64,000 nt of DNA, taken from positions 4,030,001 to 4,094,000 of the forward strand of contig NC_044012.1 in the NCBI RefSeq assembly GCF_900496995.4, read 5' to 3'. Positions 1 to 10,900 of this stretch are shown in pieces. The DNA comes from Aquila chrysaetos chrysaetos. Lineage: Eukaryota; Chordata; Aves; Accipitriformes; Accipitridae. The notes beneath the pieces were generated by a model. That model did no database searches and was not told the origin of the DNA. It saw only the letters and a list, made by a program, of their open reading frames with translations. The translations under genes were made by a program, and so were the position numbers. Numbering within the stretch: the first letter of the stretch is position 1; every line of letters begins with the position of its first letter.

Positions 1-437
1 GGTCCTTGGGCACAACAACATGTGCTGACACTTATTTCAAGCCGAGTCCTGCAAAGCAAAGGACCTGCCTCTATTTCTGCGGGCGTAGGACTGAAGTGCA
101 ATCTTACAGCCAACCCTTAATCCTTTTTTTTTGCCTAAACCCCTGCATCTCTCGGTAGCGTTTTGACTCGGGTTAGATGGTGTAGTTTTAATTGGCGGTG
201 CTGGAAGAGCAGCCCGGCAGGGGGAGATCGCTCCATCTGAAAGGGGCTACAACCCACACCGACACACATACCCACACCTGAAGCAGCAGCGAGCCCTCCC
301 GACTCCAAAGTCACCCTCACGGACCCCCTTAGAGGTCCCCACGGAGAGGGGAACGGTCTCCCACTCCCACCCGCCGGCAGTCTCACAAAGCTTTACCCGG
401 CTTCTGCCCCTGTGTCCCGGCACTCCCGGTCCGGAGC
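1..437. other. 5' flank of COTL1, no gene seen
   Basis: I see no coding exon or recognisable repeat here. The stretch moves from ordinary composition into the CpG-rich, pyrimidine-rich promoter domain that begins near position 400. The short open frames in it show no domain or recognisable similarity. Confidence 0.5.
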
Positions 438-547
438 CTTCCCCTCGCCTTCCCCTCGCCTTCCCCTCGCCTTCCCCTCGCCTTCCCCTCGCCTTCCCCT
501 CGCCTTCCCCTCGCCTTCCCCTCGCCTTCCCCTCGCCTTCCCCTCGC
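438..547. repeat. 11-bp tandem array, 10 perfect copies
   Basis: The unit CTTCCCCTCGC is repeated exactly ten times (110 bp). Each unit carries one CpG. The array lies about 640 bp upstream of the COTL1 start codon inside the CpG-rich domain. It is C-rich on + and G-rich on -, and is probably variable in copy number between individuals. Its translation gives a false repetitive Pro/Ser/Leu ORF. Confidence 0.97.
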
Positions 548-740
548 CTACCTGCTCTCAGTCCTCCTTCCAGCTCGGCTACCTCCCGTGCGCCCTGCCC
601 GGCTCCCGGCCCCGCCGCTCCATTTTGCGCATCGTTTCTTCCCTCCTTCCTCCTCCCGTCCGTCCGTCAGCGGCTGGAAAAACATCGAAAACCCGAAAAC
701 CCCATCACTGCGGCGGACCCTCCGCTCGGGGACGAACCCC

Positions 741-880
741 TCGCCGCCGCCCCCCCCCCCCCCCTTACCCGGGCAGCGCCCCGGCTTTGCATCCTCAAGA
801 CAGGTACCCCCCCCCCACACACACCCCGGGAGCCCCCCCCCACCCTCCTTCGTCGTGTTGTCCCCCCCCCCTCCCCGGGC
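741..880. repeat. clustered C-runs and a short CA tract
   Basis: Several cytosine homopolymer runs occur close together, including 15 C at 750-764 and 10 C at 807-816 followed by a short CA run. The minus strand has matching G-runs and could form G-quadruplex structures. This lies in the COTL1 promoter and is a likely site of assembly or sequencing error. Confidence 0.85.
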
Positions 881-956
881 TATTGCATCACCCCGAACCC
901 CCCTTCGCCGGGGCCGGGGGGGGCGGACGGGGGCAGGCCCAGCGCCGGCCGCGGAG

Positions 957-985
957 CCATTGGGCAGCCGGCGGTGGGCGGGCGG
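957..985. promoter_or_regulatory. inverted CCAAT box plus GC boxes
   Basis: CCATTGG at 957-963 is an inverted CCAAT box (NF-Y type). It is followed by two overlapping GGGCGG motifs (Sp1/KLF type) at 976-981 and 980-985; another GGGCGG is at 921-926. A CCAAT box followed by GC boxes about 200 bp upstream of the ATG is a common TATA-less promoter layout. The motifs are seen directly; their use as the COTL1 core promoter is inferred. Confidence 0.55.
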
Positions 986-1038
986 CGGCGGGGCTCGGCA
1001 CTGCGCGGTGCGGTGCGGGAGAGGCAGGAGCGGCGGTT

Positions 1039-1117
1039 CCCCCCCTCCTCCTCCTCCTCCTCCTCCATCCTCCTCCTCCTCCTCCTCCTCCTTCTCCTCC
1101 TCTTCCTCTTCTTCCTC
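1039..1117. repeat. (TCC/CCT)n microsatellite in the 5' leader
   Basis: A nearly pure TCC/CCT tract with a few CTT interruptions lies 70-150 bp upstream of the COTL1 ATG, probably in the 5'UTR or over the start site. It is all pyrimidine on the sense strand. No ATG occurs between it and the start codon, so a scanning ribosome would meet the COTL1 ATG first. Confidence 0.9.
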
Positions 1118-1187
1118 CCAGCTCCGCGCCGCTCCGCGCTGCCCCCCCTTCGCCTCCCCCGGCTCGGCCGCCCGGCCGGCCGGCTCC

Positions 1188-1264
1188 ATGGCCACCAAAA
1201 TCGACAAGGAGGCGTGCAGGGAGGCGTACAACCTCGTCAGGGACGATGCCACCGAGGTGAACTG
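1188..1264 (+). CDS. COTL1 coding exon 1 (residues 1-26, codon 26 split)
   Basis: This exon encodes the N-terminus of coactosin-like protein, a small ADF-homology (ADF-H) protein. Known family roles are binding filamentous actin and binding 5-lipoxygenase in the cytosol. The reading begins MATKIDKEACREAYNLVRDD, the characteristic COTL1 N-terminus, which forms the first helix of the ADF-H fold. The ATG at 1188 is the first ATG in the leader; position +4 is G but -3 is T, so the start context is only moderate. The frame is open upstream without an ATG because the leader is GC-rich. The exon ends after two bases of the Trp26 codon at donor GTAGGT (1265-1270), which splices in phase to exon 2. 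Confidence 0.96.
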
Positions 1265-1309
1265 GTAGGTGGCCCCCGGCAGCTCCCGGACAGGCACCGG
1301 TGCTCTGTG

Positions 1310-1538
1310 ATTCCCCTTCTTCTCTCCCCACTCCCCAAAGGGTGACTTCTATAGACCTGATTCCCCTTCTCCTCTTCCCCCTCTTCCTAAAGAATGGGGT
1401 TTTTTGACAGTATGTTCCTCCCCATCTCCTCTTTTCCCTTCCTAAAGGCTGACTGTTAAATGCATTATTCCCCTTCCCTTTCCCCATCTCAAAGGCTGTT
1501 AAATGCATTATTCCTCTTCCCTTTCCCCCATCCCAAAG
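1310..1538 (+). repeat. degenerate upstream copies of the 48-bp acceptor unit
   Basis: Five imperfect copies precede the perfect array. The copy after the AG at 1340 still starts GGTGACTT as exon 2 does. The copy after 1392 has lost most of the exon-like part. The copies after 1447 and 1494 begin GGCTGACTG and GGCTGTT. Lengths vary from 44 to 55 bp, so their frames shift. Joining exon 1 to the AGs at 1340, 1447 or 1494 leads to a stop. Confidence 0.85.
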
Positions 1539-1826
1539 GGTGACTTTTAAATGCCTTATTCCCCTTCTCTTTTCCCCTTCCCAAAGGCTGACTTTTAAAT
1601 GCCTTATTCCCCTTCTCTTTTCCCCTTCCCAAAGGCTGACTTTTAAATGCCTTATTCCCCTTCTCTTTTCCCCTTCCCAAAGGCTGACTTTTAAATGCCT
1701 TATTCCCCTTCTCTTTTCCCCTTCCCAAAGGCTGACTTTTAAATGCCTTATTCCCCTTCTCTTTTCCCCTTCCCAAAGGCTGACTTTTAAATGCCTTATT
1801 CCCCTTCTCTTTTCCCCTTCCCAAAG
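1539..1826 (+). repeat. 48-bp tandem array of 3' splice sites, 6 copies
   Basis: There are six units of exactly 48 bp, ending at 1586, 1634, 1682, 1730, 1778 and 1826. The last five are identical; the first differs at its start (GGTGAC instead of GCTGAC). Each unit has an exon-2-like head (GCTGACTTTTAAAT; exon 2 reads GGTGACTTTTAAAT), a pyrimidine tract of about 25 bases and CCCAAAG. Each of the five identical units contains exactly one AG and no GT, so it can act as an acceptor but not as a free exon. One unit reads LTFKCLIPLLFSPSQR, 16 residues in the COTL1 frame without a stop. The final AG of the array is the real exon 2 acceptor. Confidence 0.97.
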
Positions 1827-1909
1827 GGTGACTTTTAAATACAATGGCTCTACAATCGTCCCTGGAGACCAAGGGGTAGACTATGAAACCTTTAAAAGGA
1901 AATGCACAG
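1827..1909 (+). CDS. COTL1 coding exon 2 (codon 26 third base to codon 54 first base)
   Basis: The exon completes Trp26, then encodes the first beta strands of the ADF-H domain, starting VTFKYNGSTIVPGDQG and ending at Cys-Thr with one base of the Asp54 codon. The acceptor is CCCAAAG (AG at 1825-1826) and the donor is GTAAGC at 1910. Exon 1 plus exon 2 total 160 nt, giving a phase-1 junction that joins exon 3 perfectly. About 15 bases at its 5' end are shared with the tandem array immediately upstream, so the exon edge is the likely source of the array. Confidence 0.96.
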
Positions 1910-4900
1910 GTAAGCTCTGTCTTGATTGCTTTGGCACCTTACCGGGTTTCTTGCTGCCCGGTGCAAGGGGGGAAAGGATGGGAGAAAACTTGGGTAAACT
2001 GGAATTAGTGCTGCTGCTTCCCCGTGTCTGCCCTGTCCTGCATGATCGGTTTTCCAGCCGCCACAGAGTGCAACTCACTGAAGTCCGTAGTCCAGCTGGT
2101 CCTTTGTCTCACCCTTAGACTTAAGGTCCTTTGGGCTTTTTTTCCCCCCTTTGCACAATTTTTCATTGCTTCTCGGTTATAAACAAGATAAAACGCTTGA
2201 TTAGCAACGGTCTCCTTGTTTAGCACTGCAGTTTCAAAGCAAAAAAGACTCAATTTTTGTGGCTAAAAAGATGCAGTCATACAGATCATTTTGCAATAAA
2301 ATTCTTCGGTAAATTGTGTTCATAGCGCTACAGTAACTCCAGTTAGAAGGCTTGCTCGGATTTTTTAAGAACATGAAACCTGAGAAGAGAGAGCTTATGC
2401 TGAAGATCGGCTCAAACAATACAGCACTGAAAACAATCGTATATGAGGCGTTGCACAACCGCAACAGTTGCGGCTCTAGGTTTAAACGTGGCAGTTGATA
2501 GTTGAACTGTCGGTTGTAGAACATTAACAGGAGACATGAAACCTGGGGAAAATGAAAATAAGTTGAGAAATATTTAACTTCATCTGATCTTAACTTTTGA
2601 CGTGTTTTACAAAAGCGGGCTTTGATTTTTCTCAAAATAACTTCTACAGGGGAATTGTATAGCTTTTCCTCCTACCTTGGCTGCTATTTAACAATGTCTC
2701 CAAGTGACGAGCTATGGAAGCATTTGTAACCAATACTGGACTATAGCAAAGTCGTCCTCACTGATCTAGTTACTCTACAATCAAGTATTATGGTTAACCT
2801 GTATCTTTAGAATTATGTATCTGTATTGCGAAGGAGCTGTGTATCGAGCAGTCTCTCCCTTCTCAAGGTGGGGCGAGTCCCGGAGGCACTGTAGTCAGAG
2901 TCCCACAGCTATTGAAACGCCAGTGCCTGTCCAAATGGTCTCCCCTGAGATGGAGGGGAGAACTTCCAGTCATTTAAATGAGAGCAGGACTGGTCTCATC
3001 AGTCAATGAATATCATAGGAGAAAAATACATTTTAGTCCTTGGAAAGCAGCCACTAAATCAAGACGGTTTAGACTGCTCTGCTACAACATTTGCAGTGGG
3101 GTCTTACTAGGATTAACACAGTGACTCGTTTCCAGCTGTTCTTGAGAACTTTGCAGGGAAAATTCTCAAATCCGAAAAGGATCCTCTTATAGTTGATGTC
3201 AGAAGAGCTGATACCCCGTACTGCAAGAACTCCTTCCCACTCAACTCTTCTTAATGGGCAACATAAGGAAAAAAGCAATTACCTGGCATACAGGGAAACC
3301 CAGGGCTCAGCACTTCTGAAGTTCATGCCTAAAGGGTTAGTAGTTTTCTTGGGAGGTCAACAGCTTCAGTATCTGAGTGCCACGTTCTCTGTCTCCTCTT
3401 GTGGCCAAGGTAACTGAGCATCTCCAGCATCTCCAGACATCTGAGGCTTGCAGAGGAACATTCCCCATTTATTTTCTCTCCCTGTTTTTAAGGAGTCCGT
3501 GTCTTATTTTGTCTGAACGGATTTTTAATGTTTTGCCTGGAGTGGCACCCTCTCAAGAACAGTTCCTAGCTTCCTTTCTGTAGCAAAGAGAATACTTTTA
3601 TCCAGTGGCTCAGCAGGCAGAGGGGCTTTGGCAGAGAGCAGGCACCGATTGGGCTGGGTAGGATGCATATAACAACTAATGGAAGCACATATTGCACTTT
3701 GGAATATGGCCAGGTTTGTTTTCTTGCCATCATTTGCATGTGCCAAACGCTTATTTATAAACAGGGTATTATAACAGACAGAGTTCAAGGAAACCTTGTT
3801 TTATACCAGCAAAGTGTCAAGCTGGCCCCAATACTGAAGCATGTTTAGAGCAAAAAAGGAAATTTTGCATATTTTAGGCATGGGCACAGTCGGGGAAGAG
3901 TTAAATAAAGGGCATCTGTGGGGTAGACTGTGGCCTATGGTTAGCCTTTAATGTGGAGCTAAATCCTTTATAGCTGCTCCATCACTCCCCTTCCCTCCTC
4001 CTTCTTTCCCTCTTCGTTCGCATGTGCCTGGTATGGGCTGCTCCTTGGCAGACCAGGGGCAAGAGGTTGTTCTCTAACTTACCTCTGGAGCACAGTTGTT
4101 GGAGAACTTAAAAGAACTGGGCAAATTCATGTACCGGGTTCCTGGCTAAGTGCTAGAAAGGATCTTCCTCCACCCACGAATTAGGGTGCAGCAGTTGGGG
4201 AAGGAAGAGGTGCAAGTTTTGGTGCCTCCATCTGTGCAGCAACTCTTCACCTGGACCACTAGACGTAGTCAGAAAACAAGGCTCGTGCCAGCAGTGAAGT
4301 TAGAACTTTCTTTCCCATCTGGAAGAAAGGTGCCAAATGTTACTATGAAGTAGAGCTGAATCAAAGTCAGTAAAAAAGAGTAGGGGGGGATGGGAATTGC
4401 TGCTAAATATTATTTCTTCCTACTGCTACGTCTCTTCCCTCCCGGTCTACGTCCCATCTCCTTCTCCATTTTGCTGGAGGGGAGAAGAGCTACTATCAAT
4501 GCAAACAGCTTCGGAAAATGTGATTAAAAGAGTAAAAAAATGGCATCAGAATAAACTTCCTTCCTTGTTTTGAATTCCTGTTTTGTGAAAAACACTGCCC
4601 TGAAAGCCACAAAGTACTGCAGCTGCCTCTGGTAGAAGCTGAGCATAATTTGGTGGCTGAAGGTGAGAGGCGGAACTGGAATTGAAAACCTCAGGATGCA
4701 GAGTGTCACCAAGCCCCTCTGTCAGAGCTTGCTCTGTTCTACTTTCTGCACCATCTATTTCATGCCATTCTGAGTGGCAAACATCTGTCCCTCCCACTTT
4801 CTTTAATAACCATTCTTATTAAAAGCACCTTCGGCATGCGGTACATATTGCTTGCCTCCAGGGCATTAAATTACCGAGCAGGCGGTGTCAGTGTGTGCTA

Positions 4901-7900
4901 ATTCATGTGGCTCTGAGACCAAGAAGGTCTTTTGTACCAGTTTGGAAGACATTTGCCTGTGGTGGATGTCCTGCCCTTGTGCAATGACAGAGGTTAGGAA
5001 GGGCTGGAGGGTAGTAGGGTTGTATTTTCGCTTTTTCTTCCCCCCATACATAACCCTTTTCGTGCAGACCATGGCCCAACCCATTCCTGATTCTGCACAC
5101 CTCCTCGGGGAATGAGAGTGGCTGAGGACAAAGAGAAAAGCAAGAAACTGAAATTGCTTCTTTTAATGGAAGTAGCAGTTCAAAAAGACTCTGTTAGAAA
5201 CCGTCTCTCTGCAAACCTCCAGCAACGCTCTGTGGGCTGAAGGAACACACGACAGACCGAGATGCCGAGCTCCTGGGGCAGTGAAGCCCGTGCCCTGAGC
5301 CAGGAACTGCCGCTGCAGCCAGTCTGCCTTGGGCGGGTTTCATTACTCTCACTCAGATACGGGTTGCACATCAGACCCCCAGGTCACATATCCTGGGGTG
5401 GAGGCTTTTTCTTCCTAAGCTCTTTACTAAGCTTTGGGTAATAGCAGAAAAGTTTAAGGAACTGCATAATCAAACTATCAACCTTTTCCCGTCCCACTGT
5501 TTGGGGACAGCAATTGCCACTCTTAAAGGAAGAAAACATGGTAAGAAAAGCTTCTTCAGTGCTCTTTTGTTCAGGGTCCCAGGATTATGCTGCAAACACA
5601 GCCTGAACCCTCGACTTCTGCCTATCAATTGCTGTCACGCTGTTGCTGTCGAGGTTTGCATCAGGCCACAAGACTTATACGGTTTGGCTGGCGGGTAGTA
5701 GGCACTGCTTGATTCTCAGGCAGTAGTCTTCTCTGTCCTCCAAAGACCAGCCCCAGATGTGTGAACGCCTCTCTGCCAGTCTATCCCAAAGTAAAGTCGA
5801 GGAGGTTGGTTTAAACCACCAGCACGGTAAAGTCCTCATATGATTAGGAGGTGGCCGCTCGTGGCATTTCCTCTTGCAGTCCTGCGTAATGACCAACGTA
5901 CGTGACTGTATCGGCCTTTGTCTGACCCAAGGAGTCTGGAGACCAAAGTTGAGGACATTAATTGTGTCAGGGTCATTAAACACACAGCGTAGACAACCCC
6001 AGTGTCTTCTGGCTAAGGACTGTTTTGGTTGGGCTTAACAGCACAGATCACCTCTGCATTAAATAAGGACTTAATTCAAGGCTTTTGATCCATTTTACTT
6101 CACAGTTACAGCTCTTGCCTCTGCAGATGGCATGGATTCAGACGTAGCATTAATTTGGTGTGTAGTAGTACGTGCCATCAGTACACTTTTAAAAAAAACA
6201 GCTGAGCTGGTGGATTTGAAGCCAGAAACACAGATAAGAGTTGAAGGTTATTGTACGGAAGGATGTGAAGGCTCTTGGGTTTTTTTTTGTTGTTTTTAAT
6301 TTCAAAGTCTCATAACTGGGCTGGTGATGCTGTTGCTGAGAAGAGTAGAATGACATACAACTGAGATACTGAACTAAAAGTCCGGTCAAAAACATCCGCT
6401 TAAACTTTTGTGTGTGTCGGTAATACCTGCCTGCACCGGACAGCTTGCCTCAGTTTCTGTATTACGAAGCAGCAGAGCATCGCATTGTCTGTCTGTGGTT
6501 TACTTTAGTTTTTTTAAAGTTTGTATTCTGCCATTAAGTAACGGAGAGGTTGGAAAACTGTGTTTCCCCCATGCCACATGCGAACAGTTGTTTTTCAATG
6601 CATCGCTGACAAAAGAAATAATGAGCCTTTTATTTGGAAAGCCCCAGTCCAGATAAATAATTGCAATGACAGCATGAAATGGGATAGTTATTCATGTGTC
6701 TGAAAAGATCAAACCAAAACCACACTGTGCATTCAGCATGAGGAAGAACTGAAAATCTTTGGGCTGAAATAAATACCCTATAAAATCATTTCTGGTTGAC
6801 ATAAAATATTGGGAAGAAAATAGAAATAGAATCAGCTCCTAAGACAAATGCAGGCTCTTTGGGGCTTATGACAATTGTCCTATAAAGCCTGGCCTGCATA
6901 TAAAATTTAGGAGCTATGAGTTGAGAGATCACCAACATTATGTTGGCACCATAGGGTGTCGGAAAGGTTTGTAAAAATGCACGAGGACCTATAATGAGAT
7001 AGGTGCTTATCTGTATTTGGCTGCATCTTAAGTTGCTAAAATGGGCTTTGTAAATCAGTCTCCTACTGCTTTTGTTTCTCCTCTTTAATGTTCATCTTGC
7101 CTGCTTTCCCTTAATATCTATCAAAGGAAGACCTGGGGCCATGGGTGGCTTATGGGAACTTCACACTGTCTTTGCAGCATTTCCCTGCCCCTGTGCCCTC
7201 CCTGCTCGCTGTCAAAGTCATGCTCTTGGGAGGGTCCGCTGAAGTGGCACGTGTTTGACAGCGATCTCCTGCCAGCTGGAGCTGTGGCTTAGACTGTCCC
7301 TTGCAATGTGCAGGAGGTTGTTCTAGGGAATGGTCCTCATTAGTTTTTGTGGGAGTAACTCATCAGGTCGAGTTCTGCACTGAAATAGTAACTCTTTGCA
7401 TTCAGTTTAGGTTTGTGATGCTTAATTAAAATAGCATGGCTGTGGGTCAGCATTTTACCATCCTGTGCTAGGCATAAGAGCAGGTAAAGAAGAGCGTTGT
7501 ATCTTTTGCCCCTTTGTTTTGGGGCCTGCCTGGCCCTTACTTCTGGCCAACTAACGTAACCGTTCCTTCCTTCAGAGAAGGGAAACAAAGACTAGCTGGA
7601 TCCCCTGTTTCCTCCCACTCTGCCCTCAAGTACATACCCAGGTCAGGTGAGAGACCGCTACAGGGCCACTGTCACTGGGGTAGCAGCAACTCATTCTGAT
7701 GAAACGCTGCTGGGGGCTTCGCTGGACCAGAGAAAGCCGGAGAAGTCAGCGTGGGGTCATCCTCCCCACGCACTTGTGTCCCAAGGACCCTGTACTCACG
7801 TCAGCCACCCCAGGTTACATGGAAAAGGTTTGGTGCCCCAGCTACAGCGTGCCCTGTGGTCACGGTCCTGAGGTCAAACATTTTGTATTTGTCGTAGACG

Positions 7901-10900
7901 ATTTAATGAACATGTCTGCATGGTGCAAGGCAGCATTGCATCAGAGATATATGGGCTTCAGTACAGGGTTAAAGAGGGGCGAAACAGTGTAGTAAGAGGT
8001 AAGGAAGGTTTTCTGTCTGCACTTCTAGCCACGTGACTACAGGGGTGACTGAAGAGGTTGAAAATGGACAAATTAATCTAAAATGGATTCATTTGAAACA
8101 AACAAATCCTCATGAAACCTGTCATGCACTACCAGTAATTCATTGTTGGACAGAACGCAAAAGCAAATCAGTCCATCAGCTGCCTTGCTGTATGTGACCT
8201 TGATTTAGCAGGCAGGTGAAGCTGGGAGCGGTGGCCTTATCTTGGCATCTCTCTGGCTTGGCCGTTCAGAGCCATAAGGCTAAGAACCGCGAAGCTTTTG
8301 ACGGTGTATTTCTTTCCTGCAGCTATTATCTTTTACTGATGAGTCAGTGCATTTTAATCTAATGGGGAATTTTTTAGTACAGCTGAACCAAAGGGTTTGC
8401 GTGGATGAAAAAGAGGAGAATACCATCAAGGAGATCTCTGCAGCTTGGCATTGAGCTTTGTTGACAGCCAAGGGCAGCTTAATCAGTATATTTGGAAAAT
8501 CCTGCCTACTGATAAGTAAGGGGTTTGGAGAAAAATACCAAGTGATGCTTATTAAGGCATTCATTGTACTCTTCAGTGTTTCTATAGCCCTATTGTCATG
8601 CTGTATAACCACAGTTAAAGGAGTAGTGATATTAGTAGGAATTAACGTTGTTAATTTCTGCTGTTTGTAACTTTCGAGATCTTCTCAAATAAAGCTGCTA
8701 TTTCAGTTCTATGCAGATCTATTATTTGCTTCTCTCTGCCCTGAAATTCAGGGCTTAGTGACTAGGAAGGTGGTTATGTTGAGCTAGGCAGGATTTCCTC
8801 TTTTAGAGGAAATCTACTGTCTCTCTGATTTGTTACACTCCCCCACACACCTGGCAAATTCCTAAAACCACTATAAGTGGTTTTGTGTGAAAAGGGGGGT
8901 GGGGGGTGTTGTGGATATTAATGCCTTGAGATTTCTAGGGGAGTTGGCACTGATGGCATTGATGCATTCCAGCACAGCAAGGTGATCTGCAGGGTAGAAC
9001 TGATTAACTGTGAAAGAGGAAATCTGGGAGTATAAAAGAACTTGCGTTTTGATCCCGTTATCACTCTGAACATGCTTCAGACTAATTGTGAAATTCAATC
9101 ACTTCTGCTCAGGGATTTTGACCTGCAGTTGGAGGGGCTCATACCCAGGCTGAACTAGTGCTTAAAATCCCTGCGTCTGTCCCTGTTGCCCTTTTAGGAA
9201 AAGAGACATGTTAATTGCTAAGGGCTCCAATTCACATTCCCTCTTGGCTTTATCTGCAGCTGCTGAAACGCTCCTCAGCTGCTGCGATTCACAGACTGGC
9301 ACATCGAGTTAAAGCATCACGTATTGGTAGTTTATATTAAAAACACTGGACTGAAAATGATGGCAGCTGAAGAGCCTGTTCTGCCTGCTGTGGGGACACA
9401 ACCTCCATTGGGAGACAGGAGGAGAAAGCACGCAGCTTGGGTGTAACCTTTCAAGCCCCCACAAGTAAACCAGCCCCAGGTAAATTCTGCCCAGGATGGT
9501 GACTCAGAGCCCCGCATCTAACCTCGGTTGCTCATTAAACTTATTGGGACTTAACATGATGAAGTAAGAGTTGCTCATAGTCACTGAGTAGCAGGTGATC
9601 TAATAGATAAAAGCCCACGTGGAATTGCTGGGTTTGGCTCCCTTTGGTGCCACTGATCAAGCTGCTTTTAGACAGGATGGGAAAGCACTCAAACTCTTCT
9701 GCTGACAAGCAAATCCTGCTGCTGCCAGTGATCTGTGGGTTCATGTCAAATTAAAGTTCATGCTGACGGATAAATTCCTTCAACTTCCTTTCTACATCGC
9801 TATGAAAAAGCACTGCTTTTTCACATTCATTATATTTTTGCATTATTTTTATTATAAAGGGGCATATTCCAAAGCAGTCTTCAGGATCTGTAACAGCCTT
9901 TGGTAGAAGGGGCAGGGATGAAAAACCTACATACTCAAGGTGGAAAGCGATGGGTCCATGGGAAGGGCTGTGACACGGTTACAGTATAGTAGGGGCCAGG
10001 ACTTCATGACATTAAAGTGCCTTCCAGCACTGTGTTCCCATAGGAACCACAGTACAATTCTTAGCGGAGAGTGGCCTCCTTTACTGTCAGATCTGGGAAA
10101 GCAAGTTTTTTTCATAGAACTGTTAATAGTAACGTTAGGGGATTTACTGTCTCTCTTCACCTTGGGTATTTCCTGGCTGTCGGTTCATTTATGGTTCTAA
10201 TCAATCTTGAGAAGAGGATTTACTGTCAGAAACAGGAGTCCCTCCGTGCATTTCTTGTACTTGAAAGTAATAGGCTATCTGAGAGAGAAGTTTTGTTTGC
10301 CTGCACTGTCGATACACATGACTCTTACTCTCCTTCCAAAGATCCATCTGGATTTTTCCTTTGAATAAGATCTCTCTTTCTCTTTGTTTCAATTTTGAAA
10401 TCTAGAGAGAAGTTTGTTTTAAGCACTGTACCAGCTCACACACATCCCTACATACATTTTCCAGTTTTCCCCAGTAGTCCTCTGTCAGTGGCAAAAAAGT
10501 ACATAGAGAACAAAATAAGGAGAGCACAGGTGGATTTTTTTCAGACTTAAAAAGTCTTATCTTTTATCAAGGGGAAGTTGTCTTTACTCCCACTTTGGCA
10601 AAACAAAGTGTTAAAGAAGCTTTGAGATCTGTCAGCTTTCAGAGAACATCCCACTTTTTTTGCATTGACTTCTAGCAGCTTATTTTCTGGGGATGAGCAA
10701 TTTAGAGCTGCTTCTCCCCTATTCCCGGAGCTCCTGGGGCTCTCCTGACTGTTCACGGAGCATGCTGTAACGGATCCAAGGATGGGGATGTTGGCAAACA
10801 TTGCTACACCTGGAGCCTGCGTTTCCACCTGGCAGTAGCCAAGACAGCAAATAACTATAAAGCATGTTGAACTGGTCACAACAAGCGTAACCAAGATTTG

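Larger units (their letters stand above)
400..1290. promoter_or_regulatory. CpG-rich promoter domain of COTL1
   Basis: Base composition is strongly GC-rich with many CpG dinucleotides, and the domain covers the first coding exon, as is typical of a broad CpG-island promoter. No TATA box is evident near the coding start. The + strand is markedly pyrimidine-rich through much of the domain, with several C-runs and a TCC/CCT tract, so the template strand is G-rich. The exact transcription start cannot be read from sequence; a start between roughly 980 and 1060 is an inference from the CCAAT and GC boxes. Confidence 0.75.
1265..1826 (+). other. COTL1 intron 1 (562 bp), mostly tandem copies of its own acceptor
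   Basis: The intron runs from GT at 1265 to AG at 1825-1826. From about 1310 onward nearly all of it consists of units resembling its own 3' end: a pyrimidine tract, then AAAG, then a sequence like the first bases of exon 2. AAAG junctions end at 1340, 1392, 1447, 1494 and 1538 with irregular spacing (52, 55, 47, 44 bp), then at 1586, 1634, 1682, 1730, 1778 and 1826 with exact 48-bp spacing. Confidence 0.93.

Noticed and set aside
588..1268. 226-codon + frame running into the COTL1 start, suggesting a longer N-terminus
   Set aside because: It has no upstream ATG, is built of C-rich and TCC repeats, and COTL1 proteins start at the MATKIDK methionine. It is open only because the leader is GC-rich.
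1539..1826. Resemblance of the regular 48-bp array to a CRISPR array
   Set aside because: The units are contiguous and identical, with no unique spacers, and they lie in a vertebrate intron.
888..1872. Long repetitive minus-strand ORFs reading a 16-residue repeat (and a minus frame over 548-1297)
   Set aside because: They are antisense shadows of the 48-bp intron array and of the GC-rich leader. The periodicity comes from a repeat length divisible by three, not from a protein gene.
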